From Symsagittifera roscoffensis (taxonomy: Eukaryota > Xenacoelomorpha > Acoela > Convolutidae), in NCBI RefSeq assembly GCF_963678635.1, contig NC_087062.1:63459253-63523252 (forward strand): a stretch of DNA of 64,000 nucleotides, in the 5' to 3' direction. Made by a program: the position numbers and the translations under genes. Every line of letters begins with the position of its first letter. Positions within the stretch are counted from its first letter, which is position 1. Shown piece by piece: positions 23,164 to 34,304 of this stretch. The notes beneath the pieces are model-generated. The model searched no databases, had not been told where the DNA came from, and saw nothing but the letters and a program-made list of their open reading frames with translations.

Positions 23164-24066
23164 TTCAACTTTATATAACACAAAATTATTAATGTACAAT
23201 AACGATTGATAAAAAGATCTCAGATCGTTTTCTTAATTTCTGCAGTCTTATATAAAACATATTTGAAAAATATTTATTGAAAATGAAAATAAAAATTAGT
23301 AGCATGACAATAAATTGTTAGTAATCATAAATCATCCGTTGTCCCAGCTTCATCACCTAAACATAACAGCAATCATAAGCTCACTAATATCATTAAAATA
23401 CTAAATCTTTTTCTTAAATAAATTTAAACCATTTTAAACTTAAATTCACTTAATTTTAAAAAATCAGATCATCAAGGCTTATCCTTGGATTTTAATAAAC
23501 TTTCTATCTCACTAAATTTAAAACCTGATCATCAAGTCCTATCCTTGGATCAAAAAGAACAATTTTGTTCTCCCCAACCCACTTAGCAAGTGTCTACCGA
23601 CCTCAAACGTCGATTCACTATCCAACCTTTCCAAAAGACCCAGGACTAATAGAAATTTTTCAATAAAACTAACCATTCAAATAAGATAAACAGTGAAGAA
23701 CTTCGGTTATTCATCCTTCACTTGAACCCTCCTCTTACCAGACCCAGGATAGATCTTAGACTTAGTAAGTTTAAAATAGTATCTTACGAACTACTTGCGT
23801 TCTAATTATACCTGAACCTTGTGGATCGATTTACTATTCTCCAACCCTTGAACACAATCACTACCCCTAAGTAAGATTAAGTAAGTTAACACCTTAGCTT
23901 AGACTAGCCACGAGAAAGTAAAAAATCATTCTTCGGAATCGGTATACTTTTCTCTCCAACCCTGAACAAAAAGACCCAGGTTAAGCTGACCAAAAAATCG
24001 TAAGGACTAACAGTCTAAGGAAATAGAAATAACTAACAACTTCTTGCATCCCTCATCCTAAATCTT
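23164..24066 (+). other. Retroelement leader
   Basis: Non-coding. Contains repeated short blocks: GATCATCAAGG(C)(T/C)TATCCTTGGAT twice (about 23467 and 23526), CTCCAACCC-type blocks and AGACCCAGG three times (about 23634, 23738, 23969). I found no convincing primer-binding site. Confidence 0.45.
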
Positions 24067-24528
24067 ATGTCATTCAAAAATTTAGGAAATAAACAAACAA
24101 TCGTTTTACACAACTGTGAAATAGATAACAAAAAATACGATCTTGTAATCACACCTCATACACAAACAGTTGGATACATTAGAACAAAACGACAAACAAT
24201 AAAAAGGAAAATTATAAACAAACAAAGACAAATCACACGAAAAAGATTTTCAAAAAGTAGAAACGCATTTTCTGAATCAGAAGTAAATAGTTTAGACGAA
24301 CTATACAAATTAAAAGAATCAATAGATAAAAATTGTCCCATCCATGATCAACTATATTTTTCCGACTCAGAAACAACTTCAAATTCATCAAAAAGAGGAA
24401 AAAGAAGAATAAAAAAGCAATACAAACACAAACCAGTACACTTGTATAATTGGAATCAGCCAATTAGACACATCGATAGTTATATATTAACAGTCATCAA
24501 ACGAAAAAATGAGCCACACTCAAAGTGA
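24067..24528 (+). CDS. Retroelement ORF 1, basic protein of unknown function
   Basis: 153 residues starting MSFKNLGNKQTIVLHNCEID, strongly basic (runs such as IKRKIINKQRQITRKRF and KRGKRRIKKQYKHK). No domain recognised and no membrane segment. It overlaps the next ORF by 20 bases in another frame, as in compact viral genomes. The A-rich, G-poor codon use is the same as in gag and pol downstream, which places it in the retroelement. It might be a nucleic-acid-binding accessory protein. Confidence 0.5.
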   Translation: MSFKNLGNKQTIVLHNCEIDNKKYDLVITPHTQTVGYIRTKRQTIKRKIINKQRQITRKRFSKSRNAFSESEVNSLDELYKLKESIDKNCPIHDQLYFSDSETTSNSSKRGKRRIKKQYKHKPVHLYNWNQPIRHIDSYILTVIKRKNEPHSK

Positions 24529-24714
24529 CCATAGTCCAGATGACGAAGCAGTTTTTCCCTGTCTTATAGATTCACTCGATGATAGAGGACAACACGATTT
24601 TTGCAAGAACTTCCTCGTAAATTTGTTTGAACCAGGAATCAGCCCATGCAAACAAGAATTCCCAGATGTAAAAATCAAAAGACAAATTATTGAACATTAT
24701 TTGAAAGACATATG
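24509..24714 (+). pseudogene. Retroelement ORF 2, 5' part, interrupted by the Polinton
   Basis: 68 codons from MSHTQSDHSPDDEAVFPCLI up to the Polinton insertion point. With the Polinton and one CATATG copy removed, the frame continues without a stop from 43491 to 43869, giving a product of about 194 residues. It is acidic with some cysteines and has no recognised domain. Before the insertion this was an intact ORF. Confidence 0.6.
24709..24714. repeat. Polinton target site duplication, left
   Basis: CATATG immediately before the Polinton terminus AGTAGTATGC, repeated at 43485-43490. Six bases is the standard target duplication of Polinton/Maverick integrases. Confidence 0.95.
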
Positions 24715-24921
24715 AGTAGTATGCATATAGTGCGTTAGGATCGGGGGGGGGGGGTTGTCATACATGGATGACCATTAGGTATAAATCATAATGGTCACCA
24801 TGTATTAAATGATCAGCAATGGTCACCATGTAATAATCCTAATTGTCACCACATATAATTTTATACCCAATAGTCCTCATGTAAAACTTCGGTATATTAT
24901 TGAGTATTCCCACTGAACGTT
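24715..24921 (+). repeat. Polinton left terminal inverted repeat (207 bp)
   Basis: Starts AGTAGTATGCATATAGTGCG, then a run of 12 Gs, then short internal repeats of the type TGGTCACCATGTAATAATCC. It is the reverse complement of 43228-43484 except that it has one internal repeat unit (about 50 bp) fewer. Ends CACTGAACGTT. Confidence 0.95.
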
Positions 24922-25265
24922 GTGGTTACATGTTTGGAGCGGGAAAGGATTTGCCAAATCTTTGTTCTGAAACCAGCCGGAGTGTTTAACTGCGCTATAG
25001 ACTGTTTGCTCAATTCTTCTTAAAACTTTGATTCAAACTCAAATTACATACAAATACATACAAAAGTATGCTTAAGACACTATCGCTTAAATGAAAATGT
25101 TTATATCCCAGATTAACTGAGTTCCAAAGCTGAACAAAATCTCGCACTTAAATACACACTAAACGCGGAATAAACGGTAGGTCAAATTTTATGTACAGAC
25201 AATTCTCATATTAAATAACTGAATTTTATTTACTATACAAAAGTTAATGTGGTGTTTTTTGTGTT
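24922..25265. other. Polinton left non-coding end
   Basis: AT-rich sequence between the inverted repeat and the 3' end of the DNA polymerase gene. No gene seen. Confidence 0.6.
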
Positions 25266-25999
25266 TTAATCTATTCGTCGATTTTTTGACCGTGGTTCTT
25301 CTACTTCAACTGCTTCATAATCGAAAAACGAATCGTTGAAGAATGACGACTCGTCCTCATCGGAAGTATTGGCCTCCAGATCCGCGATATCCCCGCTATC
25401 AATATCACTGTCGTTGGTTTCTGCTGCCCGAATCAGACCGGGGTCTGGAGTTTGCCAACTGCTATTGACCTGGTCCATCAGTTGTCGAAGCGAGCGATGT
25501 GGTTGTGTGTTCTCAACAGCAAAACTATCCTCAGAGTATTCATCATCAATTTCCGGATGGTCCCAATTAATGTTTTGAGTGTTAGCGAATTCTTCAGACA
25601 CCCCATCTAGGAAATCGTCACAATCCCACGACACTGGCTGTTGACGATCTTCAAAAAATGGCATCCATTTTTCCAAATCGTCATCATCGGTTGGGTCAGA
25701 ATTAACAGCGGCTGTGTTGTCATCACTATCATCAATGCCAATCACAGTTTGACCCAAGATGTTTTTGTGACCGTAGGGAAGAGTCTGCTGACCATCATCG
25801 AGGATGTAGCGTTTGTCATCAAAATCTGATAACGATGTTTTCGTCGAAGTCACTGTTTGCAGATTGTGTGACTCGGATGCGATTCGACTGTTTTCAGTTT
25901 TGAATAACGAGCCAGAGGTCAAGGTGTCTCGATATCGCTGATGGCTCAACATCTTCTGAGCAGCTTTCGATACACCCTTCGCCGATAATTTTCTGCAAT
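25266..25999 (-). CDS. Polinton DNA polymerase B, exon 2 (C terminus)
   Basis: Continues the polymerase after an intron. Spliced at TATTTATAG|AT it joins in phase to exon 1 and reads CRKLSAKGVSKAA, then HQRYRDTL, then DDKRYILDDGQQTLPYGHKN. These are the conserved last segments of Polinton polymerases (K.KAKGV...L.H..Y...L and KR.IL.DG..TLPYGH). The remaining ~160 residues form an unusual acidic tail rich in Asp, Glu and Ser, ending RSKNRRID. The spliced protein has 1,491 residues. Without this exon the polymerase would stop short of its usual end. Confidence 0.88.
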
Positions 26000-26574
26000 C
26001 TATAAATATAATTATATGATTTCTAATCAATTTTTTGATGATCACTAATGTGTGGTGGTAAAAAAAAGATCCAAATGCAATCTGTGGTTTTGTGTTTTTT
26101 AGGAGCTACATCATGTTAACTTGAAGGTCAGGTGCAACAAAAAAAAATGACATGAAGGCCAGGTGTGACCTTAAAAATTAGTCATCATTAAAAAAATCGA
26201 CCAACACAAAAAAAAAAATCCCCAAAAAAATTAAAAAATTTTTTTGCAAAAAAAAAAAAAAACACTTTTTCGCCCGAAAAATTTTTCGAACAAAAAAAAA
26301 ATTTTTTTTTTCCAAAAAAAAAAAATTGTCCACAAAAAAAAATCGTCCGCAAAAAAAAAATCGCCCACAAAAAAAAAAAAAAAAATTTCGCCCACAAAAA
26401 AAAATCGCCCACAAAAAAAATTTTTTTCGCCCTCAAAAAAAAAAAATTTCGCCCACAAAAAAAAAATTTTTTCGCCCACAAATAGAAATTGCTTTCCAAA
26501 AAAAATTCCACAAAAAATCAAAATTTTTTGAAATTCGTGCTCACAAATAAGGCAAATAGAAATTAATTAATTAC
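26000..26574 (-). other. Intron in Polinton DNA polymerase
   Basis: Donor CCAGAG|GTAATTA, acceptor TATTTATAG|ATTGC, 575 bp. Most of it (26190-26520) is a decayed low-complexity array that on the coding strand reads as runs of T separated by GTGGGCGA-type blocks. Reading frames across it on either strand are homopolymer artefacts. Confidence 0.82.
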
Positions 26575-29500
26575 CTCTGGACAAAATGGAATAAAGCTTG
26601 GGTTTGAGGGATATAAACTCGGTTATAATGTCTCCTGGAAACTCATCCTTGAATTTTAAAACAACCATTTTGTTTTTTGGGTCGTAGAGAGGGTGGTTCT
26701 TCGGGTAATTTGACAAGTCAAGTTCATTCAAAATATTCCTTTTTTCGGAAATTTCTCGGTATAAATCTTCACTTTTGACTTGGTACAGGAGACTGTCTGT
26801 ATCAGAATACAGTAGTTGACATTCAAAATTTGGTTTCATTATATCGTAATGAAATTTATACATGTGAAACTTTGCTAACTCAAGAACACTAGCTCCCACA
26901 ATTGTTGGGACATCCCAATAGATTTTTGTTGGGTTCGAAGTGAACGCTGCCAAGTTTTCTCCAAAAATTTTGTAGGATTTAAATTCGAATGCACTAATTT
27001 CTCGCAAAGCGGCATGATAATCTCTAACTATTCGAACAAGCATCCGTTTGCGCTTCGACTCGCATGTTTTCCCATAAGCACAATTGTTCAGTAGTTTGTA
27101 CAAATCCTCCTCAAATTTATTTCTAGCTTGTTGTCGTTTAGTCGTGTTCAATGTGATGTATGGTTCTAACCATGCTTCTTGTTCAAACTTCAGCACACGG
27201 TGCACTTTTTTAACTTTAAGTCCCAACCTAACAAACAATTGCAATAGTTTGTAATGAATTGTATAGTTTGACTTGTCATGCAGCGTCTGCAGTAACTTTT
27301 TGGTCTTTCCAATTGAACGTCTTGCAATGTCTTGATTTTTCATCTGCTCGAGTAAATTCGTTTGGTAGGGACTCAACCAATCCTGGGGTACACTTTCTTT
27401 AGTAGGAGCTAAAGGGTAATCTTGATGATCCTCATGCAGTTCTTCTGGGTACTCGAGATCAACTTCCAATATAAATCCAATCAAAGAGTCTTCAGTCATG
27501 TTGAGGATTTGGTTCACAATCACCTCGTCTTCTATATGCTCTATTAACTCAAAGTTACGCACCGGTAATTTCTCCGTTTGCATGACGCCGCCATAGAGGT
27601 TATTTGCATCGATCATAAACCCGTAGGTGCTAGGTTGATCTGGGTTGAAGTCGGGGCATTCTTTGTTGTTGGCTTTGAAAAAGCGACTATGGAACACGGA
27701 TGCAGTACCACCTCGCATCATATTCTCGACCATTTCGAGATGCCTGCGGTCTGATAAAAGCTGAACATTCGAGTCTTTGCAGATACGTTTGAAGGCGTCT
27801 CCAGCTAAGTTTGAAGCACTAAAATGGTGCGCGCAGTCCAGACCATAAGTTTGGTGACTAATTTGTCGAAATTCTTCAAAGACGCAAGCAAGAAGGAGTG
27901 TATCACACTTGAGATACAAGTTGTGATAATCCTCCAAGTTTTGACATTTGAACATTCTAAAAACTTTCCTTGCATGCTCCAGATCCGCTTGTGAAACTGC
28001 AACTTTTCCTCCATTCAAAACATCGGACCAATTTTGCAAAGGAGGCAATTCTTTTTCTGCAAATTTTTCTCTTTTGGTCATGTACGAATAAGGGTAGAAA
28101 CCTTTTTGTCGTATCAGACACCGTTGCTCCTCCGTCTCGTTTGCAAAATACTTGTTCAAAACTGACATTTTTTCCGCTGGTAGATTATCAACCAATTTTT
28201 GCAAGGAAGAATTCAAAAACTTGCATGAGTCAATAAATCTGAGGTATTCAAAAACTTTTTGCTCGGATCCGTTTTTCCTTTTTATAGTTTTAATTAGGAC
28301 TCCAATGCTTAACGATATATATTTTTCGTCGGTGCTAGGTATAACACTCATTGTACTTGTTGGCTCGCATTCATGCAATGCGAGACAAATGTGGTGAAGG
28401 TCATAGTTCTGGATGTTATGTCCAATGACTGGGGTGAAATTTACAGTTCGTCTTGCGAGGTTGCATTTTTCATGTGCCCATCCCAAAAATTTTCCAGAAA
28501 AATGGCAATGGTCAAGACATTTTTCGTGCTCATTGGTAAAATGTATACAGCAAATCCAACATGTTGATGTGTTTTCTTTGTTCAACGATTCTTGGCTTTC
28601 TAGAAATTGAGGAAACCGTCGCTTTTGATCATATATCTCTCTCGCTAATTGATGCAACTGATTGAGAAACTTTTTCATGCATTGATCAGAGCTGTCATAG
28701 TCAAAGAAGTAGGGCTGTGAATTTCCGTGCTCAATTACAGCCAATGAATACCCACAAGCTTCGTGTTTTTGTACAACTCGGGTAGATGATCGCGATGGAT
28801 TATCAGGACAAGAATCTACAGGTTTCAGAAATGATTCAAAATCAAAATAAATCACAAGTGGTACAAACCACAAGGCCTGGAGGTTTTTGAACTCGTATCT
28901 GTTGGTACCTTTTTCTGCTGAAGGCATGACTACTAGAGCAGGTTCATGATCCTTACAACACTGGATGTGTTGCTCATGAGTTTCATCACTCCAACTAATG
29001 TGAAAGCAGTTTCTACATAAACGTGCAATTGGGCGATACTTACACCCTTTGATTTCGCAGATGAACTTTAACAAATCGATTATAAGTACATAGTGATGCT
29101 TTGCAGGCTCATACAAGAGAAGCAGGTCCATGTCAAATATTTCAGTTTGGGTGCTGTTATCTTGGTTTGGTCGTTTTGATATATACATAGGCAACAAATC
29201 TCCCTTGTGGTACTGGAACACATTTACCCGCACGTCGTTAAGTTGTTCAAATTTTCCAATTGAAGCGAAACTCATGGGTGAATCAAAATTACCTTGGGCT
29301 TTGTGTGCACTTTCTGCAGTGTATGTATCAGGTTGTGTCCGCGCAGCTGCTGGGTTCGCTTTTTGTTGATCAGTTAGAAGTAGGTCAACACCATGCTTCA
29401 GACTATAAGCAGCGGTAAAGCAAAGTTCGAAGCAATTATTATCTTCGTGATTTCTAATGTTTATCAAATTCTGGGACATTCGAATTCGAAAAGGCAAGTC

Positions 29501-30316
29501 AATATAAGATGACCCACGGATTGGTGAAAACTTTGCAAGTTTAACAAAAACTTGAATTACATGTTGCAAAACCCAACCGCTTCCATAAGATGCAAAAGTC
29601 TCCAAAACTGCTTGCATTTTTTCGACCATTTCAAAAAACTCATCATCTTCTAATCCTAAGCTCATCACAGGTTTCATATCAGAGTTTGCATAAATGTCAA
29701 TCCGCTCGTCGTGCTCAGTTTTACTAGAGTCATTTATTACTTTAGGTTTTACCAAACCTAAATTAGCGCTGAACTGAACTTTTCTAGGTCCTTCTGCAAC
29801 TCGATCGATTATGAGACTTTGAATTTCATCTTTTTTCTCTTGCATAAACTGCAAAAGGTCAATCGGCTGAGTTTCATCCATGGGTTGGTTTCCGCCGATC
29901 ACATACGTTTCAAGAACACCGAAAAAAGCAGACTCACTTTTTTGAAGATTGGTGCCGTTGATTTCGTCTTCATCGACAGCATGCACATCACCGAGAGCAG
30001 CATTAGCAGCGGCACTTGAAGTGGCTAAATCAGCAGAGGCAGCTCTCATAACAGGAAGACCATGGGTTGCTAGTAAATGAGCTGATAAGTTTTTGGGCGA
30101 ATGAAATCCCAAATGACAATAATCACAAACACCTCCAAGTTGACCATGAGTGTGAAGAATATGTTTTTGTAAATTTGAAAGCATTTGAGCCGTGAATGAA
30201 CACTCATTGCATCGATAAACAATAAGTCCTTTTTCAACAAAATGTTTGTCACGCTCATGGCGACTTCTATTGCTCTTATTTGCATATTTCAGTGGACAAA
30301 AATTGCATTTGAACAT
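26575..30316 (-). CDS. Polinton protein-primed DNA polymerase B, exon 1
   Basis: 1,247 residues from ATG 30316. Three C2H2 zinc fingers at residues 4-25, 36-57 and 64-85 form the N terminus. A NHEDNNCF segment typical of this family follows near 290. The exonuclease domain has YFDFESF (~487) and NIQNYDLH. Between them sits an HNH/endonuclease VII-like module (CWICC, LDHCHFSGKF, AHEKCN, ~600). Polymerase motifs follow: A, DANNLYGG (~901); B, LNNCAYGKT (~1077); C, YSDTDSL (~1172). It copies the element from a protein primer. No disruption seen. It is read leftward, away from the other genes. Confidence 0.96.
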
Positions 30317-31956
30317 TTTTTGAAATAAGTTAAGCTATTGATTTTAAGAAAGAAAAAGAATCAAGTGATCTCAAATTACACTCAGAAACAACAGTAAATG
30401 AGAAGCATAACTGTTCGTCTACCAATTGTAGAGAAAACGGTTTGTGTTTTGCGCGCGTAATTTTGAATTTGAATTAAAGTTCCCGCCAAAATTTGAATTA
30501 GATTTGAATTTCCCGCCATAACTGGCAAACTCAAATTCGATTGGACGAAACAGATAAATTGTTGTTTGAAACGTTAATAATTATTATAAACGATAGAAAT
30601 TAATCTAAGCCAACCAAGTTTGGGCTAAATTTTAATCCAAAATGATTTTAGAGCCAAGATAGAAAAGTTTTAATTTTATATTTTATCAATTCAAATTATA
30701 AATTGATGAAATTTTCGAAATTGCAAATAAAAGTTGAGCATGTCACAACACATGATAGATCCTAAATATCCCAGTTGTCATGGGGACAGAATATCTTATA
30801 AAAACGTCAAAATTAGTATCAAAAACAGTTGAAATGATGAATAAGTAAAGCAAAATCTAAATGACAGTTTTTTAACTTTCCAGGCGCATTGTTATCAATG
30901 ATGTCAATCACGGAGCGGTCGCACGGTCCATATCACCATGAATTTGTCTCAGTTGTCTTTCGAGTTGAAAAAAAAGTCCGAAAAAATACTTTTCTGTAAA
31001 GAGAAATGAGTTCGTTGTTTTAGGGGGGATTAAGGGGATTAGCGTTTTTCTCGAAGACTAATGAAAAAACATCTACTCCCACAATCTCATTAGTCGTGCC
31101 CCTCAATGCAATTTCATAATAACACCACTTGCTCATAATAAAAAATTGCGTCTTCTGGTTGAAAATCGCATTTTTTCGGAAAAATGAAAAAACGATGAGT
31201 CATCAATTAAAAAGTTTGATTTTTATTATTTTTCTCAAATATTTTGCATGATGATGAATACTTGTATTTTTTTCAATATGACCATTTTTGGAGACAACAG
31301 TATCAATGATCAAATGGTAACTCCAATTTGTAGAAAAAGAAAAAAATTGATGCTTTTTTTTTCCTTTTTGTAATTAAAAAATCAAATTTTTAACTAAAAA
31401 ACCTTACAAAAAATAATTATTTTTATCAAAAAGTTGGTTTTAAACATCTTTTATACTATTTTTCATTATGTTTAATTTGTATGATAACTATTTGAATAAA
31501 CATATGACAACATAAGTTTTCATCCAAAATTATTTTTTTACAGTTTTTTTTTTGACGTTAATTATCTTTTTTCAAAAAACGAATTTGATTTTTTTAATCT
31601 TGTTTTCTAAAAATTAGCATATATATATGGATGCTTTTCAGTTTTTTGTCAAGATCACTAATGTAAATAAGAACTTCAATGTTAATATGTTAAATCCTAT
31701 TTGTGGAAAAAATGAAAATTTTACGGATTTTTTTTTTTGTTTTTAATTGAAAAAAAAATAGTCAATTTAATAAAAATAAATGATTTTTGTAACTTCAATT
31801 TTTAAAGGCTTTTGAAATAAATTTTTAATCAGAACCCAATCGTGTGATAATTAATGAACAAATACAAGATACAAACTCAAACTCAATTTTAAAGTTAAAT
31901 TATTATACACAATAAATACAAACAAAAATCAAAAAAACTCAACCTCAGTTTCAAAG
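30317..31956. other. Polinton non-coding spacer
   Basis: 1.6 kb between the polymerase start and the 3' end of the next leftward gene. It is AT-rich with long T and A runs and no substantial reading frame. It should hold the polymerase promoter. A direct repeat pair TTTGAATT/CCCGCCA occurs twice near 30470-30520. Confidence 0.5.
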
Positions 31957-32592
31957 TTATATAAGGTCCAAATACTCCTGCGCTTTCTCTAGTGTTGTTA
32001 ACTTCCTTTTTTTCTTTGGCGCTAGACAGAGAGAAGGGGTTAAGTTTTCCATGTGGTTGCTCACAGTAGCCACAGGGGTACGCTTTGGAGTTGAGCAACC
32101 CGGTTCGTCAAGCCATGGTGAAACTACAGGGGAAGGATCAGCTTTCGGGGTAACTACTGATGGTGACTCAATTTGTTCCATTCCCCATAAACGATCAAAA
32201 AATTCAATTTCTTCAAAGTATTCTAATTGGTTTTCACACATCGGAGTAACATCACAATCGTATTTATACAAAATTTTTTTTACTGGTTTTGATAAAGTTG
32301 AAATATCAACCTGAAGAGCAAGAGGCTCGTCAGGATCCGTATATTTACCAGAATTTGTAAGGTAACTCAAATACTTTATATTCAGTTCTTCGTCTTTCTT
32401 TGAATTTTTTAAGGAAAGTTTACTGAATAAATGTAAAAAATTTTTGGGAATCATAACGTGATGAGTACAAGTCCACTCATCAGAATTGAAACTTTTTTCT
32501 TCGTTAATTATTGCTACAAAATTACCGTGAACGGTTTCATAAAAAATGGTTCTTTCGTAATTGGAATATCCGGCAATAATATAACAAGGCAT
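31957..32592 (-). CDS. Polinton hypothetical protein (211 aa)
   Basis: Starts at ATG 32592 (MPCYIIAGYSNYERTIFYET). The N-terminal half is hydrophobic-mixed and could fold. The C-terminal half is Pro/Ser/Thr-rich (SPSVVTPKADPSPVVSPWLD) and ends with a basic patch KKKRKL, a plausible nuclear localisation signal, then a short helix. I do not recognise the family. It lies in opposite orientation to the following gene series with about 490 bp of shared upstream region, so it may be expressed early with the polymerase. Confidence 0.7.
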   Translation of the reverse strand: MPCYIIAGYSNYERTIFYETVHGNFVAIINEEKSFNSDEWTCTHHVMIPKNFLHLFSKLSLKNSKKDEELNIKYLSYLTNSGKYTDPDEPLALQVDISTLSKPVKKILYKYDCDVTPMCENQLEYFEEIEFFDRLWGMEQIESPSVVTPKADPSPVVSPWLDEPGCSTPKRTPVATVSNHMENLTPSLCLAPKKKRKLTTLEKAQEYLDLI

Positions 32593-33078
32593 TTTTGAAG
32601 AAAAGTTGGAAGAAAATGACAAACGTAACGCGGAGAGAAATGAAACTGAAATGAATTGTGAAAACGCCTCAAGAGATTAAAATAGGGATTGGTTCTTCTA
32701 AAATTAGAAATTTCAAGACCTCCTATGTAGTTTTTAATCGGTTTAATAAGGGAGGGCGTGTAAAATACTTATGTTACCTTGGGTGGTATTCTATGTTTAT
32801 CTAAATTGCATTCAAACAAATAGCTTGTATCAAAAATAACGTTTAAACATTGTGACCTTTAACACCCATTAAAATTCTTATCAGTTGTACATGCACAAAA
32901 TACTTATCCATGTGAACTAAATTGCAATCCAATATCTTTGCGATATAAATTACATGTGTATATAAATTAAAATAGATACAACGCCGCTTTCTTTTGCAGA
33001 CATATACAATCAATCGGAACCATTCATTTCTTTCTATTCAGTTTTGAATCAAGTTACTTTGAAAATTTACTCGTTACA
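32593..33078. promoter_or_regulatory. Divergent intergenic region in the Polinton
   Basis: 486 bp between two divergently read genes. It contains TATA-like runs (GCGATATAAATTACATGTGT and TATATAAATTAAAATAG) at 32940-32975, about 110 bp before the rightward start. Likely bidirectional promoter region, inferred from layout. Confidence 0.4.
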
Positions 33079-33450
33079 ATGAATAAAACCAAAACAAGCA
33101 CCACAGCAGATGCAGATAAAGATTTTGGCGATTGCTATTTCGATATTTCGGAAAACAGTAAAAGACTAGTGCGTGCTACATTGAAAACATATGACCAAAC
33201 TGGAACTTATGTATTCCTGAAAGTTTTCAAAAAAGCAGCTGAAGGCGCTGAATTTGAATGTGTACAAAGACTTTCCTTAAGCAGCGAAGAATTTTCAAAA
33301 TTACTAAAGTCGGGAAAGTCAATCCGAGCGCAAACAAGTGAAATTTCTGATACTGTTGAAAACAAAGACAAACCACAATCTAACTGTAAACGAGCCAGGA
33401 AATCTCAACTTTCCTCAAACACAAAGGATTTCAAGCACGACCCGAATTAA
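33079..33450 (+). CDS. Polinton small protein, PC4-like ssDNA-binding candidate (123 aa)
   Basis: From ATG 33079. Residues ~20-75 (FDISENSKRLVRATLKTYDQ, then YVFLKVFKK...RLSLSSEEFSKLL) show the order of features in PC4-type single-strand DNA-binding domains: a short strand entering an R-rich hairpin, a second pair of strands, then G/S-L-(S/T)-x-E-x-(F/W)-xxL beginning a helix. The C-terminal tail is Ser/Lys-rich. A replication or transcription accessory role would fit its place at the head of the rightward series. The assignment is an inference from pattern only. Confidence 0.65.
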   Translation: MNKTKTSTTADADKDFGDCYFDISENSKRLVRATLKTYDQTGTYVFLKVFKKAAEGAEFECVQRLSLSSEEFSKLLKSGKSIRAQTSEISDTVENKDKPQSNCKRARKSQLSSNTKDFKHDPN

Positions 33451-33464
33451 TTTTCCTTTACAAA

Positions 33465-34253
33465 ATGGCAGAAGCTATGTTCGAAGTTGTGTTACCTGAT
33501 TATTTCAAAAAATTTCAACCAAATTTCAAATTTGTTATCACTGAAAAAATTCCTAATTTACCTACTTTTAAAAATTATGTTTTTGGAAGCCACTTCAAAT
33601 CTGAATATTGCCCTTTTTCAGTCGAGAATGAAAAAAAAATTCATTACCATATATTGATTCAAGTAGATTCAGAGGAACAATTAAACCAATTTTTTCCTTC
33701 CCAAAAATGTTTCAGTGTTCCTTGTATTTTCACTTGCTTCAAATACTTAGTTTCTCCTGCTAAAGATGTCAAAGGAAACGGTGAGTTATTTGACAAGCTT
33801 AAACTAGCTCTCACTTATTCAGCACAACCTGTTGCAGCCAATCTCGATTTGTTAGATTTCACTGCAATCAAAAAACGTTTACCCAATTTATTGCTTTCTG
33901 CAACATCATCTAAGAAACAAACTTCACCAAATCAAAACGTTTGCAAGAAATCTCCGGCCGTTGGGGGACAGAAACGAATTGATAATACAGTTACGCCTGC
34001 TGCATCGTCGACGTCAAACAAATCCGTAAGAGTTTCGACTTCAGTTTCAAAGAAACATACAGAAAGCAGACATGTTCAAACAGATGAGATGAATACAGAA
34101 ACTTTGAAAAGATTTGAAAGTTTAATTAATGGACCCCATTCTGCCGCTTTTTGCAAAATAATGGATATTTTGACAAGTGGATATGGAAAACTTGATGTAG
34201 ATACTGATGTGCTATTTGTGAAATTTATTGTTGAAGAGAAAGTTAAGTTTTAA
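33465..34253 (+). CDS. Polinton hypothetical protein (262 aa)
   Basis: Starts MAEAMFEVVLPDYFKKFQPN, 14 bases after the preceding stop. Residues 1-110 form a compact conserved-looking part with KIHYHILIQV (His60-x-His62) and FKYLVSPAK. Residues ~145-215 are a polar Ser/Thr/Lys linker, and the rest is a helical C terminus. The HxH within a hydrophobic strand recalls motif 2 of HUH-type replication proteins, but the expected downstream Tyr-x-x-Lys is not clear (Tyr94 is not followed by Lys at +3). Function unknown. Confidence 0.7.
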   Translation: MAEAMFEVVLPDYFKKFQPNFKFVITEKIPNLPTFKNYVFGSHFKSEYCPFSVENEKKIHYHILIQVDSEEQLNQFFPSQKCFSVPCIFTCFKYLVSPAKDVKGNGELFDKLKLALTYSAQPVAANLDLLDFTAIKKRLPNLLLSATSSKKQTSPNQNVCKKSPAVGGQKRIDNTVTPAASSTSNKSVRVSTSVSKKHTESRHVQTDEMNTETLKRFESLINGPHSAAFCKIMDILTSGYGKLDVDTDVLFVKFIVEEKVKF

Positions 34254-34304
34254 TTGATATATACTTTTCATTATTCCCTTTTTATTATATTGAGTTCAGT
34301 AAAC

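Noticed and set aside
26178-26550. Several overlapping reading frames on both strands rich in Phe or Lys
   Set aside because: They are translations of homopolymer-rich intron sequence; the repeats explain them completely.
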